This document shows positions 1 through 10,117 of a DNA stretch of 64,000 bases, piece by piece (within the stretch, counting starts at the first letter, position 1; each line of letters opens with the position of its first letter). Source of the stretch: Nitrospira sp. Lineage in GTDB: Bacteria; Nitrospirota; Nitrospiria; Nitrospirales; Nitrospiraceae. The position numbers and the translations under genes were made by a program. The stretch lies in the NCBI GenBank assembly GCA_018242665.1, contig JAFEBL010000002.1, positions 176,382-240,381 of the forward strand, in the 5' to 3' direction. The notes under the pieces are model-generated. The model saw only the letters and a list, made by a program, of their open reading frames with translations. It had not been told where the DNA came from and ran no database searches.

Positions 1-1280
1 TGCCCGTCCATGTGACCCAACGGGGTATGGAAGTATACGTCGGCACAGTGAGTCGTCTCTTGCTCGTTTCTTTTCAGATGTACACGGTCGAAGGCAGGAG
101 TCCCACTCGGATGAACCCTAGTGGTGCGGGATGAGACAGCACGAATTGCAGATCGACTGTTCAGAGTATGTACACGCTGCGGCCGGCGTGAAAGACAGAT
201 CGAGACCTGTGCATCTCCTTCCTCGATGGTGCATGGAGGATCGTCCAGTGGCTCCCAGATGCTTCCGACGGGAGGAATTTCTCTTTGCAATCATCAGTCG
301 TTGCACTCCCCGCGTTCTCTTCCTCGCGTCGAACCCCCGTCTAGTGACCCTAGTAGATTCATCGCTGGATGCCTTCTGGAGATACCCCTAGTTTCCGGCG
401 AACCTCGGTCGAGGGATTCCGGTTTATCGGCGATCCAAATCATCTCCGGGCATTAGTTGCGGACCGCACCCGGAACTATCGTGAGGCTTTAGATGTGGGA
501 AGGCTGTAGTGCGACGGAATGCGCAGTCGCGTTTGGGAAGCAGCAGAAAGAGGTTGTATCAAAGACGGCGGTGGGAATCACCGCGATACGAGGGGGCAAT
601 ACACGGAAGGGGATGCGGCCGTTGCCGCATCCCCTTCCGTGTATTGGCACATGTAGCTTCGTTTGACGGTACCACTCGCACCCAAACATAACGGCATTCC
701 CTTGACACGTCTCGTGGCTAGTTGAAGCCACGACCGACACGGCATCGTTTACGCCGTCGGCCGCCGCGGCAGACGGCTTAATGGCAAACTCAACAGTGTC
801 GCAGACTCCAAAAGCGCCATTCGGAACGAGTGTGATCCTGTGGTATCCCCGACAGATTCCCATCGCGAAGCGGATCGGTCGCTCAGAATTCATCAGACCC
901 CCTTCTGGCTGCATCGGAAATCAGAAGGAGAAGGGTACGGAACACTTGATTATTGTCAAATATCACGAAGCGTCACGGTTCGCGACTTTGTAGTTCCGAA
1001 CGCCCTATGTCTCAGCTTGATAGAGATCAAGCCGAGCGCCGCCTTTCGTCAATGCGTCGAATCTTCGTGAAGTCTATAGGACTGCGTAGGTGCCGGCGTG
1101 CGTTCGGAATCATCTGAAGCGTGACCGTCGAGGAAGACAGATCGTGAGTGGGGCGTACGAAGGCGTCAGACCGGCTGGCCCCATCGACGCGGTTCACATC
1201 GCAGTTGCGCGACGAATCCTCAAGGGTTACGCAGCGTTGGAGGGAAATCTGACATCACAGGGCAATGGAGGAGCTCAAGC
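1..1280. other. No convincing gene; long upstream region
   Basis: This 1.28-kb stretch has only short overlapping reading frames, none with a recognisable domain or a good ribosome binding site. The longest (489-914, minus, 141 codons) runs straight through a perfect inverted repeat at 597-646, so its middle is palindrome-encoded. A 64-codon frame on the plus strand ends at 1284, overlapping the receptor start by ATGA, but begins at a GTG with no Shine-Dalgarno and resembles nothing I know. The region may be a long regulatory leader, gene remnants, or the neighbourhood of a lost gene. Confidence 0.5.
597..646. repeat. Perfect 23-bp inverted repeat with 4-nt loop
   Basis: The left arm 597-619 is the exact reverse complement of the right arm 624-646, separated by CGTT at 620-623. 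The stem is GC-rich and would form a very stable hairpin in RNA or a cruciform in DNA. No T-run follows on either strand, so it is not a standard intrinsic terminator. Confidence 0.9.
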
Positions 1281-3605
1281 ATGATGGCCCGATTGCTAGT
1301 CTTCGTACTGCTGTGGGTATTCACGCCCCTGTCTCCTGTGTCTCCTGCTTGGCCGCAATCAAGCGGCCAGGTGCCAGAACCATCTGACGCACCCACACAC
1401 CAGAGTGATCAGGACAGCTTGGTGTTAGACACCGTGGAGGTGGAAGGTCATCGGAAAGCCACCATTTCGCCCACTTATATTGTGACGAAAGATCGAGAAC
1501 CCAATACGGAACGTACAATCAGTCAACAAGGCATACGCCAGTTCGCGACGCCTGCACAAACTCAGTCGTTACTGGGCATCAATATGTTGCCGTCCGTGAA
1601 TATCCAAACGGCCGAACCCTATGGATTGGGCTCGCAGTTCAGCGTCAACATCCGAGGCAAAACGGCTTTTCACTTGGCCCGTACGATCGAGGATTTACCA
1701 ATTAATGGGGTCGTCGGCGGGTTCGAGCTGTTTGATCTCGAAAACGTCAACAGCCTGACCCTCTACAGTGGCGCCATCCCTACTGACCACGGATTCGCGC
1801 CCTCCAATGCGACGGGACAGTTGAACCTCTCTCTGCTACGTCCTCGGGATACGTTTGGGGTCACCTACCGGCAGAGCAATGGCTCGTTCCAGTTCAATCG
1901 GACCTATGGGCGGGTGGATACCGGGGAATTGCCCACCAAGACCAAGCTGTTTCTTTCGTATTCCTACTCGGATGCGCACAAATGGAAGGGAGACGGGGAT
2001 TCGCCGGCTGGTCGGTCCAATGGCGAGTTCGGGCTTTCTCAAGAACTGGGTCAACACGCGAAACTTGAGATTTTCGGTGTCGTTCAAAGCTATCAGACGA
2101 ATACCTTCCGAGCGCTGACGTATCCACAGTCCCAAAATTTAGGAACGTTTCGCGGATTTGATTTCAATCGCACGACCACCGGCAATCCTGCGCAAGACGT
2201 GTTCTTCTATGGATTCAACTCCGCGCAATACAATACGTGGGCGCTCTTTGCGAATTTGGAAGTCAAACCGACGGCCACCAGCCGGTTCATGCTCAAGCCC
2301 TACTACTGGAACAACGACGGGTTCACGTTGACCGGCGGCACAGTCCTGGGACAGCCGGGAGTCACGAGGTGGGATCAAAACAACCGCAACTATGGCCTAG
2401 TCGCGCAATACGATGTCGATTTCTGGGGCGTGACGGGTTCGGTGGGGTATTGGCATGACACGATGCAAGCGCCGCCGCCACCCGTCAACATGAAAGCCTT
2501 CAATGTGCTTCCGAGTGGTCAACTGCAGTTTCGTCAATGGTCGCTCTTGGATCAACAAAATCAACATGTCTTCCATGCTCCGTATGTGAAGTTGGCGAAA
2601 CATACGGATCGCTATGATGTCCAAATCGGCCTCAAATATCTCTATCAAATACGTCCATCGTATCAAGGCTATAATCTCACCGGACTTCCCGATGTGCCGT
2701 ACGACCAAGTGTTTAATGCCAATCCCACGGCCAATCCCAACTTAGCGATCGGGTCCGGTTCTTACCATCAGTTTCTTCCGTACGCCGGCTTCAGTTATTC
2801 CTTCACCAGCGAGCTGGCGGGCCGATTCGTCTATGGCCGCAACTATGGCCGCCCTGACTGGGGACCGGCCATCAGTGCGTTTAATGGGAATCAGGCCGCG
2901 TTTCTGTCGCAAGGATTGACGCTCAACAGCATCGTGAGTCCGTTGCGACCTCAGATCACCGACAATTTCGATGTCGGCCTCAGATACACCCAGCGGCATT
3001 GGTACATTGCGCCGACGCTCTTCGACACCGAGGTGCACAATCAGGAAACGTTTATTTTTGATCCGAAGGTCAATACCCAGTACGCCGTCCCCGACATGCA
3101 GGCACGATCGGTAGGAGGAGAACTCGAGGTCGGCATCGAACCCTTCGACAAGTTTTCGATCTTCGGAACGGCTTCGTACTTTCGGTATTATTTCTTGAAC
3201 AATGTCAGAACCGGCACGAACGCAACCCTTCAGGCCCAAGGCAATCAGGTGCCTGATGCTCCGAAGTACATGGCAAAAATCGGTGCCAGCTATGAATTCC
3301 ACGGATTGACGGTCGCTCCGATCATACGCTGGATCGGCTCTCGCTTCGGAGATGCCGCCAATACCCAACGCGTGTCCGACTACTATATCGTGGACGTCAA
3401 TCTCGCCTATGCCATTCCCGAGGCATTCGGGTACGAGAAGTTGGGTCTCAAGCATCTGCAGTTGTTTGCGAGTTTTCTCAATGTCACCGATCGAAAATAC
3501 GTCAGCCTCATCAGCTTCAACGAATTGCAGTTTACGGGAGGGACGTCCTATTTTGCCGGGGCGCCCTTCACGGCCGTGGTCGGCTTGACGGCGAGCACAT
3601 TCTAA
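1281..3605 (+). CDS. TonB-dependent outer-membrane receptor
   Basis: The 774-residue protein has the build of a TonB-dependent receptor that imports a scarce ligand across the outer membrane. Residues 1-26 are a signal peptide (MMARLLVFVLLW, cut near the Ala-Trp-Pro-Gln site). A plug-like region follows (about 70-190), with SVNIRGKTAF and IEDLPINGV resembling plug motifs. The rest is an aromatic-rich barrel ending in a terminal Phe, as needed for BAM insertion. A GGAGGAG ribosome binding site lies just upstream of the ATG at 1281; ATG 1284 is the alternative. No transporter, TonB/ExbBD or siderophore gene is adjacent, so the substrate is unknown. The nearby B12-dependent reductase makes cobalamin one guess, without direct support. 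Confidence 0.85.
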   Translation: MMARLLVFVLLWVFTPLSPVSPAWPQSSGQVPEPSDAPTHQSDQDSLVLDTVEVEGHRKATISPTYIVTKDREPNTERTISQQGIRQFATPAQTQSLLGINMLPSVNIQTAEPYGLGSQFSVNIRGKTAFHLARTIEDLPINGVVGGFELFDLENVNSLTLYSGAIPTDHGFAPSNATGQLNLSLLRPRDTFGVTYRQSNGSFQFNRTYGRVDTGELPTKTKLFLSYSYSDAHKWKGDGDSPAGRSNGEFGLSQELGQHAKLEIFGVVQSYQTNTFRALTYPQSQNLGTFRGFDFNRTTTGNPAQDVFFYGFNSAQYNTWALFANLEVKPTATSRFMLKPYYWNNDGFTLTGGTVLGQPGVTRWDQNNRNYGLVAQYDVDFWGVTGSVGYWHDTMQAPPPPVNMKAFNVLPSGQLQFRQWSLLDQQNQHVFHAPYVKLAKHTDRYDVQIGLKYLYQIRPSYQGYNLTGLPDVPYDQVFNANPTANPNLAIGSGSYHQFLPYAGFSYSFTSELAGRFVYGRNYGRPDWGPAISAFNGNQAAFLSQGLTLNSIVSPLRPQITDNFDVGLRYTQRHWYIAPTLFDTEVHNQETFIFDPKVNTQYAVPDMQARSVGGELEVGIEPFDKFSIFGTASYFRYYFLNNVRTGTNATLQAQGNQVPDAPKYMAKIGASYEFHGLTVAPIIRWIGSRFGDAANTQRVSDYYIVDVNLAYAIPEAFGYEKLGLKHLQLFASFLNVTDRKYVSLISFNELQFTGGTSYFAGAPFTAVVGLTASTF

Positions 3606-3786
3606 GAACCGACTGCATCATACTCCTCCCACTGGACAGAGAGTGTGACGCGTATCGCCTGCGTGTAAGCTACGTTGGAGTCATTTTTCCCCATACCGAA
3701 ACCAGCCAGCGGTATACGTAGATATGTCGCGGCTATCTCTGAGTCGTGGCGTGCGAAAGTTTGATGTGGTATTCCTGCCCTGAGCA

Positions 3787-3833
3787 CAAAAAAGGCCGCG
3801 GCTACCCTCGTTCACCCAGGGTAGCCGCGGCCT
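3787..3833 (-). terminator. Intrinsic terminator of nrdJ
   Basis: The 16-bp perfect stem 3793-3808 / 3818-3833 has a 9-nt loop. Read on the minus strand, it is followed directly by a run of T (the A-run at 3787-3793 on the plus strand). It lies about 160 bp beyond the nrdJ stop. On the plus strand there is no T-run, so it serves the minus-strand gene. The remainder of the gap 3606-3990 shows nothing else. Confidence 0.85.
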
Positions 3834-3990
3834 CTCCGTTACGCTGATGGTGCCTCTGCGATCTAACTGTTACTGCCTATCAAATAACTTCCCGTAGAAC
3901 CTTAATCCAAGAATCACATCGACGTTGAACTTCTTTATTTGCTAGTAAGTGAGAGTATTTTCTGGTTAACAGATTTATTTTTCTCCACGA

Positions 3991-6900
3991 CTACGAACAG
4001 CCGCTGGTTTCGCCGCAGGTCATGCATTTCAGGCAAGTCCCGTTGCGGACGAGCGTGAACTGTTTGCAATTCTGGCACGGGTCGCCTTCGTAGCCCTTCT
4101 CCCGCGCTTCTTGTCTCACGGAGGTCACGGTCAACGTCTCCCGCTTCAATTCTAATTTGTGGGCAACACTGCCGTTGCCGGCTCTTTGCGAGTGGCCATT
4201 GCCACCGTTCATGCCGTTGCGTCGCACGGGCAAGTGTTCGGTGAGGATCGAAGCCTTCTTCAGCGCCGTCATATCGACTTCTTCGTCGTCACATTCGGGA
4301 TCTTGGTCATCCTTCTTCATCGAATCCATCCGCAGATCATCTTCCTGGACCTGCGCCAGATCCTTCCGCTCAAGGTACGTAATCGCCAGTTCGCGGAAGA
4401 TGTAGTCGATGATCGACGTAGCCATCTTGATTCGATCGTTCAACTTGACCGGCCCGTTCGGCTCGAACCGAGTAAACACGAAGGCTTCGACGAACTCTTC
4501 CAGCGGCACGCCGTGCTGCAGCCCGAGCGAAATCGCGATGGCGAAGTTATTCATCAAGCTGCGGAAGGCGGCGCCTTCCTTGTGCATGTCGAGGAAAATT
4601 TCGCCGAGCGTGCCGTCTTCATATTCGCCGGTGCGCAGATACAATTTGTGCCCGCCGATGATGGCTTTTTGCGTATACCCGCCGCGCCTCGCCGGCAGCG
4701 AACGGCGCTTGTGGAGATAGCGCACCAACACTCGTTCGGCAACCTTTTCCGCCACCTGCGCCACGCTGGGTGCTGCCTCCGCGCCCTTCCCGCTGTCGGA
4801 TGAGGCGTTCAACGGCTGGCTCAACTTCGAACCGTCCCGATACAGCGCCACGGCCTTGACCATGCTCTTCCAGGCGAAGAGGTAGGCCGCTTTGACATCT
4901 TCCAGCGTCGCATCGGAAGGCATGTTGATGGTCTTGCTGATCGCCCCGCTGATAAAGGGCTGGGCGGCGGCCATCATGCGAATATGCGCATCCACGGGAA
5001 TAAACCGCTGTCCGATCCGACCGCACCGGTTGGCGCAATCGAAGATCGGCAGGTGCTCCACCTTGAGGTGGGGCGCGCCTTCGACCGTCATCGTGCCGCA
5101 GCAATAGTCGTTCGCCGCCGAGACATCTTCCTGCGTGAAGCCCAGCGACTTCAGCATATTGAACGTCGGATCGGCCAGCTGCGCCTCATTGATGCCCAGG
5201 TTCTGGCGGCAGAACTCTTCGCCCAATGTGTATTTGTTGAACGCGAACTGAATTTCGAACGCCTGTGCCAATGAGCCTTCCAGCCGCTCCAATGCCGCTT
5301 CGTCAAACCCCTTTTGCCGCAACACCTCATGGTTGATGTAGGGCGCACCCTTGAGGGTTTGATGCCCGGCGCAATAGGCCACGATGTCCCGGATCTGGGC
5401 TTCGGTATAGCCGAGCGCCTGCAGCGCAGGTGGCAGACTCTGATTGATGATCTTGAAATAGCCGCCGCCTGCCAGTTTCTTGAACTTGACCAAGGCAAAG
5501 TCCGGCTCGATCCCGGTGGTATCGCAGTCCATGACCAGACCAATGGTCCCCGTCGGCGCGATCACGGTGACCTGCGCGTTTCGGAACCCGTAGGCCGTCC
5601 CCAGTTCCAGAGCGCGATCCCAAGCCCGCCTGGCCGCCAGCAACATGGCGGGCGGACAATGTTCCGGCTGAATCGGAGCCGGCAGAATCGTGAGCTGTTC
5701 ATATTCCGCCTGCGGCGCGCTGTAAGCTGCGCGCCGGTGATTGCGGATCACGCGCAACATCGACTCACGATTGCGGTTGTAGTGGGGAAACGGACCGATC
5801 TCCGCCGCCATTTCCGCCGACGTCGCATAGGACTCGCCGGTCATGATGGCCGTGATCGCGCCGCAAATCGCCGTCGCTTTCGGGGAATCGTAGGGAATGC
5901 TCTGCTTCATGAGGATGGTGCCGAGGTTGGCATAACCCAATCCCAATGTCCGATAGTCGTAACTCTTCTGCGCAATCGCGCGGCTGGGGAACGACGCCAT
6001 CAGCACGCTGATTTCCAACGCCACCGTCCATAGTCGGACCGCATGGCGGAACGACTCCAGATCGAACTCCCCTTCCTCGTTGAAGAACTTTGCCAGGTTC
6101 AACGACGCGAGGTTGCAGGCCGTGTCGTCCAGGAACATGTATTCCGAACAGGGGTTGGAGGCGTTGATCCGCCCGTCTTCCGGGCACGTATGCCACTCGT
6201 TGATGGTCGTATCGTACTGGGTGCCGGGATCGGCGCAAATCCACGCGGCCCAAGCAATCTTGTCCCACAGGTCGCGCGCCTTGAGCGTCTTGCTGACCTT
6301 GCCGTCGATCCGGCGGCGTAGTTCCCAGTCGCCGTCCTGCTCCAACGCCTCGAAAAATCCGTTCGGAATGCGCACGCTGTTGTTGGAGTTTTGCCCCGAC
6401 ACGGTCTGGTACGCCTTGCCGTCCCAATTGGTGTCGTATTCGTGGAACGCAAAGTGGGTGTAGCCCTGCTTCGCATAATCGAACATGCGGTGGATGTAGG
6501 CTTCGGGCACCATGTCGCGCCGGGCTGCTGTCACGGCCTCGCGCAGTCCTTGGTTCTTTTTCATGTCCAGTTCGAGCTGCGCCCCGCCCTGCGCATCCGA
6601 CGCCTGGCAGGCCTTCAGCACGGCATTGAGCCGCTGCGCGCAAATCTTGGAGCCGGTGACCATGGCGGCCACCTTTTGCTCTTCGACGACTTTCCAATCG
6701 ATAAATTCTTCGATGTCCGGATGGTCGAGGTCCAGACAGACCATCTTGGCCGCCCGTCTGGTCGTCCCGCCCGATTTGATCGCCCCGGCGGCACGATCGC
6801 CGATCTTCAGGAACGACATGAGGCCGGAGGAACGTCCGCCGCCCGACAGGGATTCGCCGTCGCCGCGCAGGCGCGAGAAATTGGTGCCGGTGCCCGATCC

Positions 6901-7533
6901 ATACTTGAACAGCCGTGCCTCACGCACCCAGAGGTCCATGATGCCGTTCTCGTTGACGAGATCATCCTCGATCGATTGAATGAAGCAGGCGTGCGGCTGC
7001 GGATGTTCGAACGCATTCGTCGCCCGCACGACTTCGCCTACCGTGGGATCGACATAAAAGTGGCCCTGCGCCGGCCCCGAGAGCCCGTAGGCATAATGCA
7101 GCCCGGTGTTGAACCACTGCGGACTGTTGGGGGCGGCCATCTGATAGGCCAGCATGTAGCACATTTCATCGTGGAAGGCGGTCGCATCTTCCGGTGTCTT
7201 GAAATAACCGTGATTCTTGCCCCAGAACGTCCAGCACCCGGCCAGCCGTTCAAATACCTGCCGGGCATCACGCTCGCCGCCCAACACGGGTTTGCCGGCG
7301 GCATCCACGACCGGCGTGCCGTCCTCATGCACTTGCGGCACCCCGGCCTTCCGGAAATACTTTTGCGCCAGGATGTCGATCGCCAATTGCGTCCAATGTT
7401 CCGGGATATCGATATGCTCCAACTTGAACACGGTCGATCCGTCGGGATTCCGGATCTCCGAGGAACGCTTGACGAACGCAAGACCCTCATAGGGGCTTTG
7501 TCCACGCTTGGTGAATCTTCGTTCAATTCTCAC
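3991..7533 (-). CDS. nrdJ: Vitamin B12-dependent (class II) ribonucleotide reductase
   Basis: This 1180-residue enzyme reduces ribonucleotides to deoxyribonucleotides using adenosylcobalamin to start the radical, so it works with or without oxygen. Visible family marks are [11 protein letters not shown] near residue 461 (active-site Cys), PTGTIG near 660 in the substrate/phosphate-binding region, and a C-terminal CxNC...CxxC...C tail (residues about 1150-1180) typical of the zinc-binding end that passes reducing equivalents. Length matches the long NrdJ type. The start is GTG at 7533, with AAGGAGGA seven bases or so upstream. It is a single-gene unit, with promoter and NrdR-like boxes at 7666-7712 and a terminator at 3787-3833. 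It depends on cobalamin supply, but no cobalamin gene is nearby. Confidence 0.96.
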   Translation of the reverse strand: MRIERRFTKRGQSPYEGLAFVKRSSEIRNPDGSTVFKLEHIDIPEHWTQLAIDILAQKYFRKAGVPQVHEDGTPVVDAAGKPVLGGERDARQVFERLAGCWTFWGKNHGYFKTPEDATAFHDEMCYMLAYQMAAPNSPQWFNTGLHYAYGLSGPAQGHFYVDPTVGEVVRATNAFEHPQPHACFIQSIEDDLVNENGIMDLWVREARLFKYGSGTGTNFSRLRGDGESLSGGGRSSGLMSFLKIGDRAAGAIKSGGTTRRAAKMVCLDLDHPDIEEFIDWKVVEEQKVAAMVTGSKICAQRLNAVLKACQASDAQGGAQLELDMKKNQGLREAVTAARRDMVPEAYIHRMFDYAKQGYTHFAFHEYDTNWDGKAYQTVSGQNSNNSVRIPNGFFEALEQDGDWELRRRIDGKVSKTLKARDLWDKIAWAAWICADPGTQYDTTINEWHTCPEDGRINASNPCSEYMFLDDTACNLASLNLAKFFNEEGEFDLESFRHAVRLWTVALEISVLMASFPSRAIAQKSYDYRTLGLGYANLGTILMKQSIPYDSPKATAICGAITAIMTGESYATSAEMAAEIGPFPHYNRNRESMLRVIRNHRRAAYSAPQAEYEQLTILPAPIQPEHCPPAMLLAARRAWDRALELGTAYGFRNAQVTVIAPTGTIGLVMDCDTTGIEPDFALVKFKKLAGGGYFKIINQSLPPALQALGYTEAQIRDIVAYCAGHQTLKGAPYINHEVLRQKGFDEAALERLEGSLAQAFEIQFAFNKYTLGEEFCRQNLGINEAQLADPTFNMLKSLGFTQEDVSAANDYCCGTMTVEGAPHLKVEHLPIFDCANRCGRIGQRFIPVDAHIRMMAAAQPFISGAISKTINMPSDATLEDVKAAYLFAWKSMVKAVALYRDGSKLSQPLNASSDSGKGAEAAPSVAQVAEKVAERVLVRYLHKRRSLPARRGGYTQKAIIGGHKLYLRTGEYEDGTLGEIFLDMHKEGAAFRSLMNNFAIAISLGLQHGVPLEEFVEAFVFTRFEPNGPVKLNDRIKMATSIIDYIFRELAITYLERKDLAQVQEDDLRMDSMKKDDQDPECDDEEVDMTALKKASILTEHLPVRRNGMNGGNGHSQRAGNGSVAHKLELKRETLTVTSVRQEAREKGYEGDPCQNCKQFTLVRNGTCLKCMTCGETSGCS

Positions 7534-7665
7534 TGGTTCCTCCTTAACAGGTACCGATTGTTCGATGCAGGAAGCGGATGGTCACTGCTGTATGGGATGT
7601 GACTGGAAAAGAGGCTTGCCCATCAGGGTCGATCTCTTCGACAAACTCGCACTCAACCGCAATGA

Positions 7666-7681
7666 CTACTAGATATAGTGA
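7666..7681 (-). promoter_or_regulatory. NrdR box 1 (proximal)
   Basis: On the minus strand the site reads TCACTATATCTAGTAG. It matches 12 of 16 positions of the NrdR box as I remember it (acaCwAtATaTwGtgt). It covers the likely -10 region of the nrdJ promoter. NrdR is the usual repressor of ribonucleotide reductase genes and binds paired boxes. Confidence 0.7.
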
Positions 7682-7698
7682 TCCTATTTTTTTGTCAA
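7672..7698 (-). promoter_or_regulatory. Probable nrdJ promoter
   Basis: A perfect TTGACA (-35) occupies 7698-7693 on the minus strand. Downstream, TATATC at 7677-7672 gives a 15-nt spacer, and TATCTA at 7675-7670 gives 17 nt. Either could be the -10. Both NrdR-like boxes overlap this promoter, as expected for repression by polymerase exclusion. Confidence 0.5.
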
Positions 7699-7712
7699 AC
7701 AAAATGTTGTGG
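7697..7712 (-). promoter_or_regulatory. NrdR box 2 (distal)
   Basis: On the minus strand the site reads CCACAACATTTTGTTT and matches 12 of 16 NrdR-box positions. It lies exactly 31 bp (about three helical turns) from box 1, one of the spacings known for NrdR box pairs, and abuts the -35 element. Confidence 0.65.
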
Positions 7713-7727
7713 CACACCTGTGAGTAA

Positions 7728-7801
7728 TGGGGATAAGCTGGTGATAGCGTCGCCGCTAGAATTGATGCAGAGTTTCACCATTTTTCGACCAGTTATCCAC
7801 A
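7728..7801. promoter_or_regulatory. DnaA-box-like sites upstream of nrdJ
   Basis: A perfect TTATCCACA lies at 7793-7801 on the plus strand, and a one-mismatch TTATCCCCA at 7728-7736 on the minus strand. Both sit just upstream of the NrdR-like boxes. DnaA is known to act on ribonucleotide reductase promoters such as E. coli nrdAB. Here the link is inferred from position only. Confidence 0.5.
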
Positions 7802-7862
7802 GCAGACGTGCGGCTGTGGAAGGCGGTATTTCACCGCGGGGCGAGAAAATTTTTGGCACAGG

Positions 7863-8237
7863 TTAAAACGCGAGCCGGCCGACCCTCACGGTCGCCTCCT
7901 CCACCCCGCGCAACGGGATAAATTGACCAGCCATCCCCAGCACCAACACCGGTTGATCGAGCACGTTGGTTTCAAAAAGGCTCAACAATCCCCAGTTATT
8001 CCGCGTCGTCTTCGGCCGCACGAGACTTTCCACGAGTTTGGGGCCTTGCGCGCGGAAGATGGCCTTGATCAGGTCGCGATCGCGGCGTGGCCCGGATTGG
8101 TCCATTTTCTCGATCTCGGCAGTCAGACGGGCCTCGACGAACTGCACATAGGCATCCATCGTCGGGTTCGTCGCCGCCAACCAGACGGCGAGCAGCAGAC
8201 CGGCGACCACCGCCCCCAACGTCAGATTACTCATCAC
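7863..8237 (-). CDS. DUF4359-like small membrane-anchored protein
   Basis: This 124-residue protein has one N-terminal hydrophobic segment (about residues 5-22, LGAVVAGLLLAVWLA). It is followed by TNPTMDAYVQFV and later RNNWGLLSLFET and GMAGQFIPL, which resemble the DUF4359 family (NPs-x-x-x-Y, R-N-N-x-G-L, G-x-x-x-x-F-x-P-L). The function of that family is unknown. The domain likely sits outside the inner membrane. It lies about 330 bp upstream of nrdJ on the same strand, but the nrdJ promoter between them argues for separate transcription. Confidence 0.6.
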   Translation of the reverse strand: MMSNLTLGAVVAGLLLAVWLAATNPTMDAYVQFVEARLTAEIEKMDQSGPRRDRDLIKAIFRAQGPKLVESLVRPKTTRNNWGLLSLFETNVLDQPVLVLGMAGQFIPLRGVEEATVRVGRLAF

Positions 8238-8393
8238 ACCGCCGTAGCGGAAGGCTGTGGCACAGCATCGTGAGGGAGCCGTCCGGATGGTTTGACAAAT
8301 GCACCGCCTCTGATTAGCTTACGCCCGATTTTCAGGGAATGGAACCCCGAGGTTATGGAATGGGCCAATCAACGACAAATGGAAGGAGCCTCT

Positions 8394-8684
8394 ATGGTGG
8401 TGTGGAGTAAAAGCCTTGTGACGGGCCTGCTGGCCGGATTTCTGCTGCTCATCGGCTTGTTTCTCATTCAAGGAGAGGCGGAAGCGGTGAGCGGGTTGAA
8501 GATCCATACCACCCGCTGGATGGCCGTGAATTACATCGGCCTGCTGATCTGGGTCTTCGTGTGGATGTTCGAGCAGGCCAGGGTGCGCGGAGACAACGCA
8601 TTGCTGTGGCTGGTGCCGTTCGCGCTCGCGCCGCTGCCGACCTTGATGTTGTTTGTGATGTTTTTACAGCGAAAGGGAAAATAG
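8394..8684 (+). CDS. Small three-helix membrane protein
   Basis: The 96-residue product has three hydrophobic stretches, around SLVTGLLAGFLLLIGLFLI, YIGLLIWVFVWMF and LVPFALAPLPTLMLFVMFL. The ATG at 8394 is chosen because AAGGAG lies at the right distance upstream; in-frame codons back to 8292 have no such site. I do not recognise the family. Its TAG stop at 8682-8684 is followed after one base by palindromic element copy 1. Confidence 0.65.
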   Translation: MVVWSKSLVTGLLAGFLLLIGLFLIQGEAEAVSGLKIHTTRWMAVNYIGLLIWVFVWMFEQARVRGDNALLWLVPFALAPLPTLMLFVMFLQRKGK

Positions 8685-8685
8685 C

Positions 8686-8806
8686 AGGATGCTGAAACAG
8701 GCCGCCGGCGGCGTTCTCGCTTCATTCAGACCCTCAACGTACCCCAAGGGTACGCCTCGGCCCTTCATTTGCTGCGGCCTTGCCGGACAGCCTGTTTGAG
8801 CATCCT
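8686..8806 (+). repeat. Palindromic dispersed element, copy 1
   Basis: This 121-bp element begins AGGATGCTGAAACAGGC and ends with its near-perfect inverse (17-bp terminal inverted repeat, one mismatch). It has internal inverted pairs around CGTACCC/GGGTACG. It starts one base after the TAG stop of the preceding gene. Related copies are at 21827-21951, 30957-31192 and 38877-38998. Confidence 0.85.
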
Positions 8807-8839
8807 GACAATGGCCTCACGGAACGAGTATCCCACAAC

Positions 8840-10117
8840 CTACGAGCAGGAGGCCTCGATTTCGTTCTTCCCCAGGTTCATCTCGGCATGATCGGCCACC
8901 GGCTTCCGGAGGTACCACAAGAGCCAGAGGCCCGGCAATGCCGCCAGAAAGGTCACAAAGAAAAAGGGTCCCCAGCCGGCCAGCCCCACCAGTTTCGCCG
9001 CCGGCCAACCGAGGAATACGCGCCCCAATGCTTCCACCGAGGAGAGCAGCGCAAACTGCGTCGCCGTGTACCGATGGTTGCACAGCGACATGACCAGGGC
9101 CACAAACGCCGCGGTGCCCATGCCGCCGGTGAGATTTTCGATACCGACCGCCAGCGCCATGACGGGGTAACTCTTCCCCACCCAGGCCAGCCATAAGAAG
9201 GACAGGTTCGACAGGGCCTGCAGCACCCCAAACAGAAACAAGGCCCGAAACAGTCCCATGCGGGGCAACAGCGCGCCGCCAATGAATGCCCCCAAAATGG
9301 TCGCACCGATCCCGAAGGCGCGCACCACCCCAATGTCTTCCGATGAAAATTGCATTCCTCGCAGGAGGAACGACGTCGTCAGCGCCCCCGCAAACGCATC
9401 CCCGAGCTTGTAGAGGACGATCAACCCCAGCAAGGCCACCGCCATCGGGCGCGAAAGAAATTCCGTCAGCGGCCCCCACACCGCCTCGGCCATTGACTTC
9501 GGCGCGATCTGCGCCTCTTCCGGCTCAGGGCTCATCAGAATAGTGATGACGCCCAACGCCATCAATCCGGCCATGCACAAATAGGCCACCGACCAGCCCA
9601 TGCGCGAAGCCACGATCAACGCCAACGACCCGGATGCGATCATGGCGATCCGATAGCCCATTACCCAAGTGGCAGCGCCCAATCCTCGCTCCTCCGGTTT
9701 CAAGACATCCGTTCGGTAGGCGTCAAACACAATGTCTTGTGAGGCGGACAGAAACGCGACACCTAGCGCCAAGACCGCGAAAATCTGCGCTCCGCTGGAG
9801 GGCCCAATAAGAGCCATAAGCGCCAACGCAAAGGCCAGGCTGGTCTGCGTCACGATCATCCACCCCCGACGGCGCCCTAGCCACGGCGGCACGAGACGAT
9901 CCATCACCGGCGCCCAGAGAAACTTCAGGGTGTAGGGAAGTCCGACATAGGCAAACAACCCGATGGTCGTCAGGTCCAACCCCGCCTCCGTCAGCCACGC
10001 TTGTAATGTCGCTCCGGTCAGGGCCAGCGGGAGGCCGGAGGCAAAGCCCAGCGGTAGCATCATGCCGAGGCGTTGGGTGAGGAGCGCGCGAATGGACGAC
10101 TGGTTCATGAGATTCAC
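8840..10117 (-). CDS. ampG: AmpG-type MFS permease
   Basis: This 425-residue major-facilitator protein has about twelve membrane helices. Family-typical stretches include PLGFASGLPLALTGATLQAW near the N terminus, YTLKFLWAPVMDR and GRRRGWM in the first loop, and SASQDIVFDAYRTD in helix 5. These fit AmpG, which imports anhydromuropeptides for cell-wall recycling. The start may be GTG 10117 or ATG 10108. No other recycling gene is adjacent. Related MFS proteins of other specificity can share these motifs, so the substrate is inferred from family. Confidence 0.8.
   Translation of the reverse strand: MNLMNQSSIRALLTQRLGMMLPLGFASGLPLALTGATLQAWLTEAGLDLTTIGLFAYVGLPYTLKFLWAPVMDRLVPPWLGRRRGWMIVTQTSLAFALALMALIGPSSGAQIFAVLALGVAFLSASQDIVFDAYRTDVLKPEERGLGAATWVMGYRIAMIASGSLALIVASRMGWSVAYLCMAGLMALGVITILMSPEPEEAQIAPKSMAEAVWGPLTEFLSRPMAVALLGLIVLYKLGDAFAGALTTSFLLRGMQFSSEDIGVVRAFGIGATILGAFIGGALLPRMGLFRALFLFGVLQALSNLSFLWLAWVGKSYPVMALAVGIENLTGGMGTAAFVALVMSLCNHRYTATQFALLSSVEALGRVFLGWPAAKLVGLAGWGPFFFVTFLAALPGLWLLWYLRKPVADHAEMNLGKNEIEASCS

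Noticed and set aside
489..914. 141-codon minus-strand frame
   Set aside because: It runs through both arms of the perfect inverted repeat, has no ribosome binding site and no similarity I recognise.
1161..1176. Motif resembling the B12 box of a cobalamin riboswitch before the TonB receptor
   Set aside because: Only about 11 of 16 positions fit, and the conserved core upstream of the box (the GC-rich CCCCGCAACTGT part) is not present in 1000-1160.
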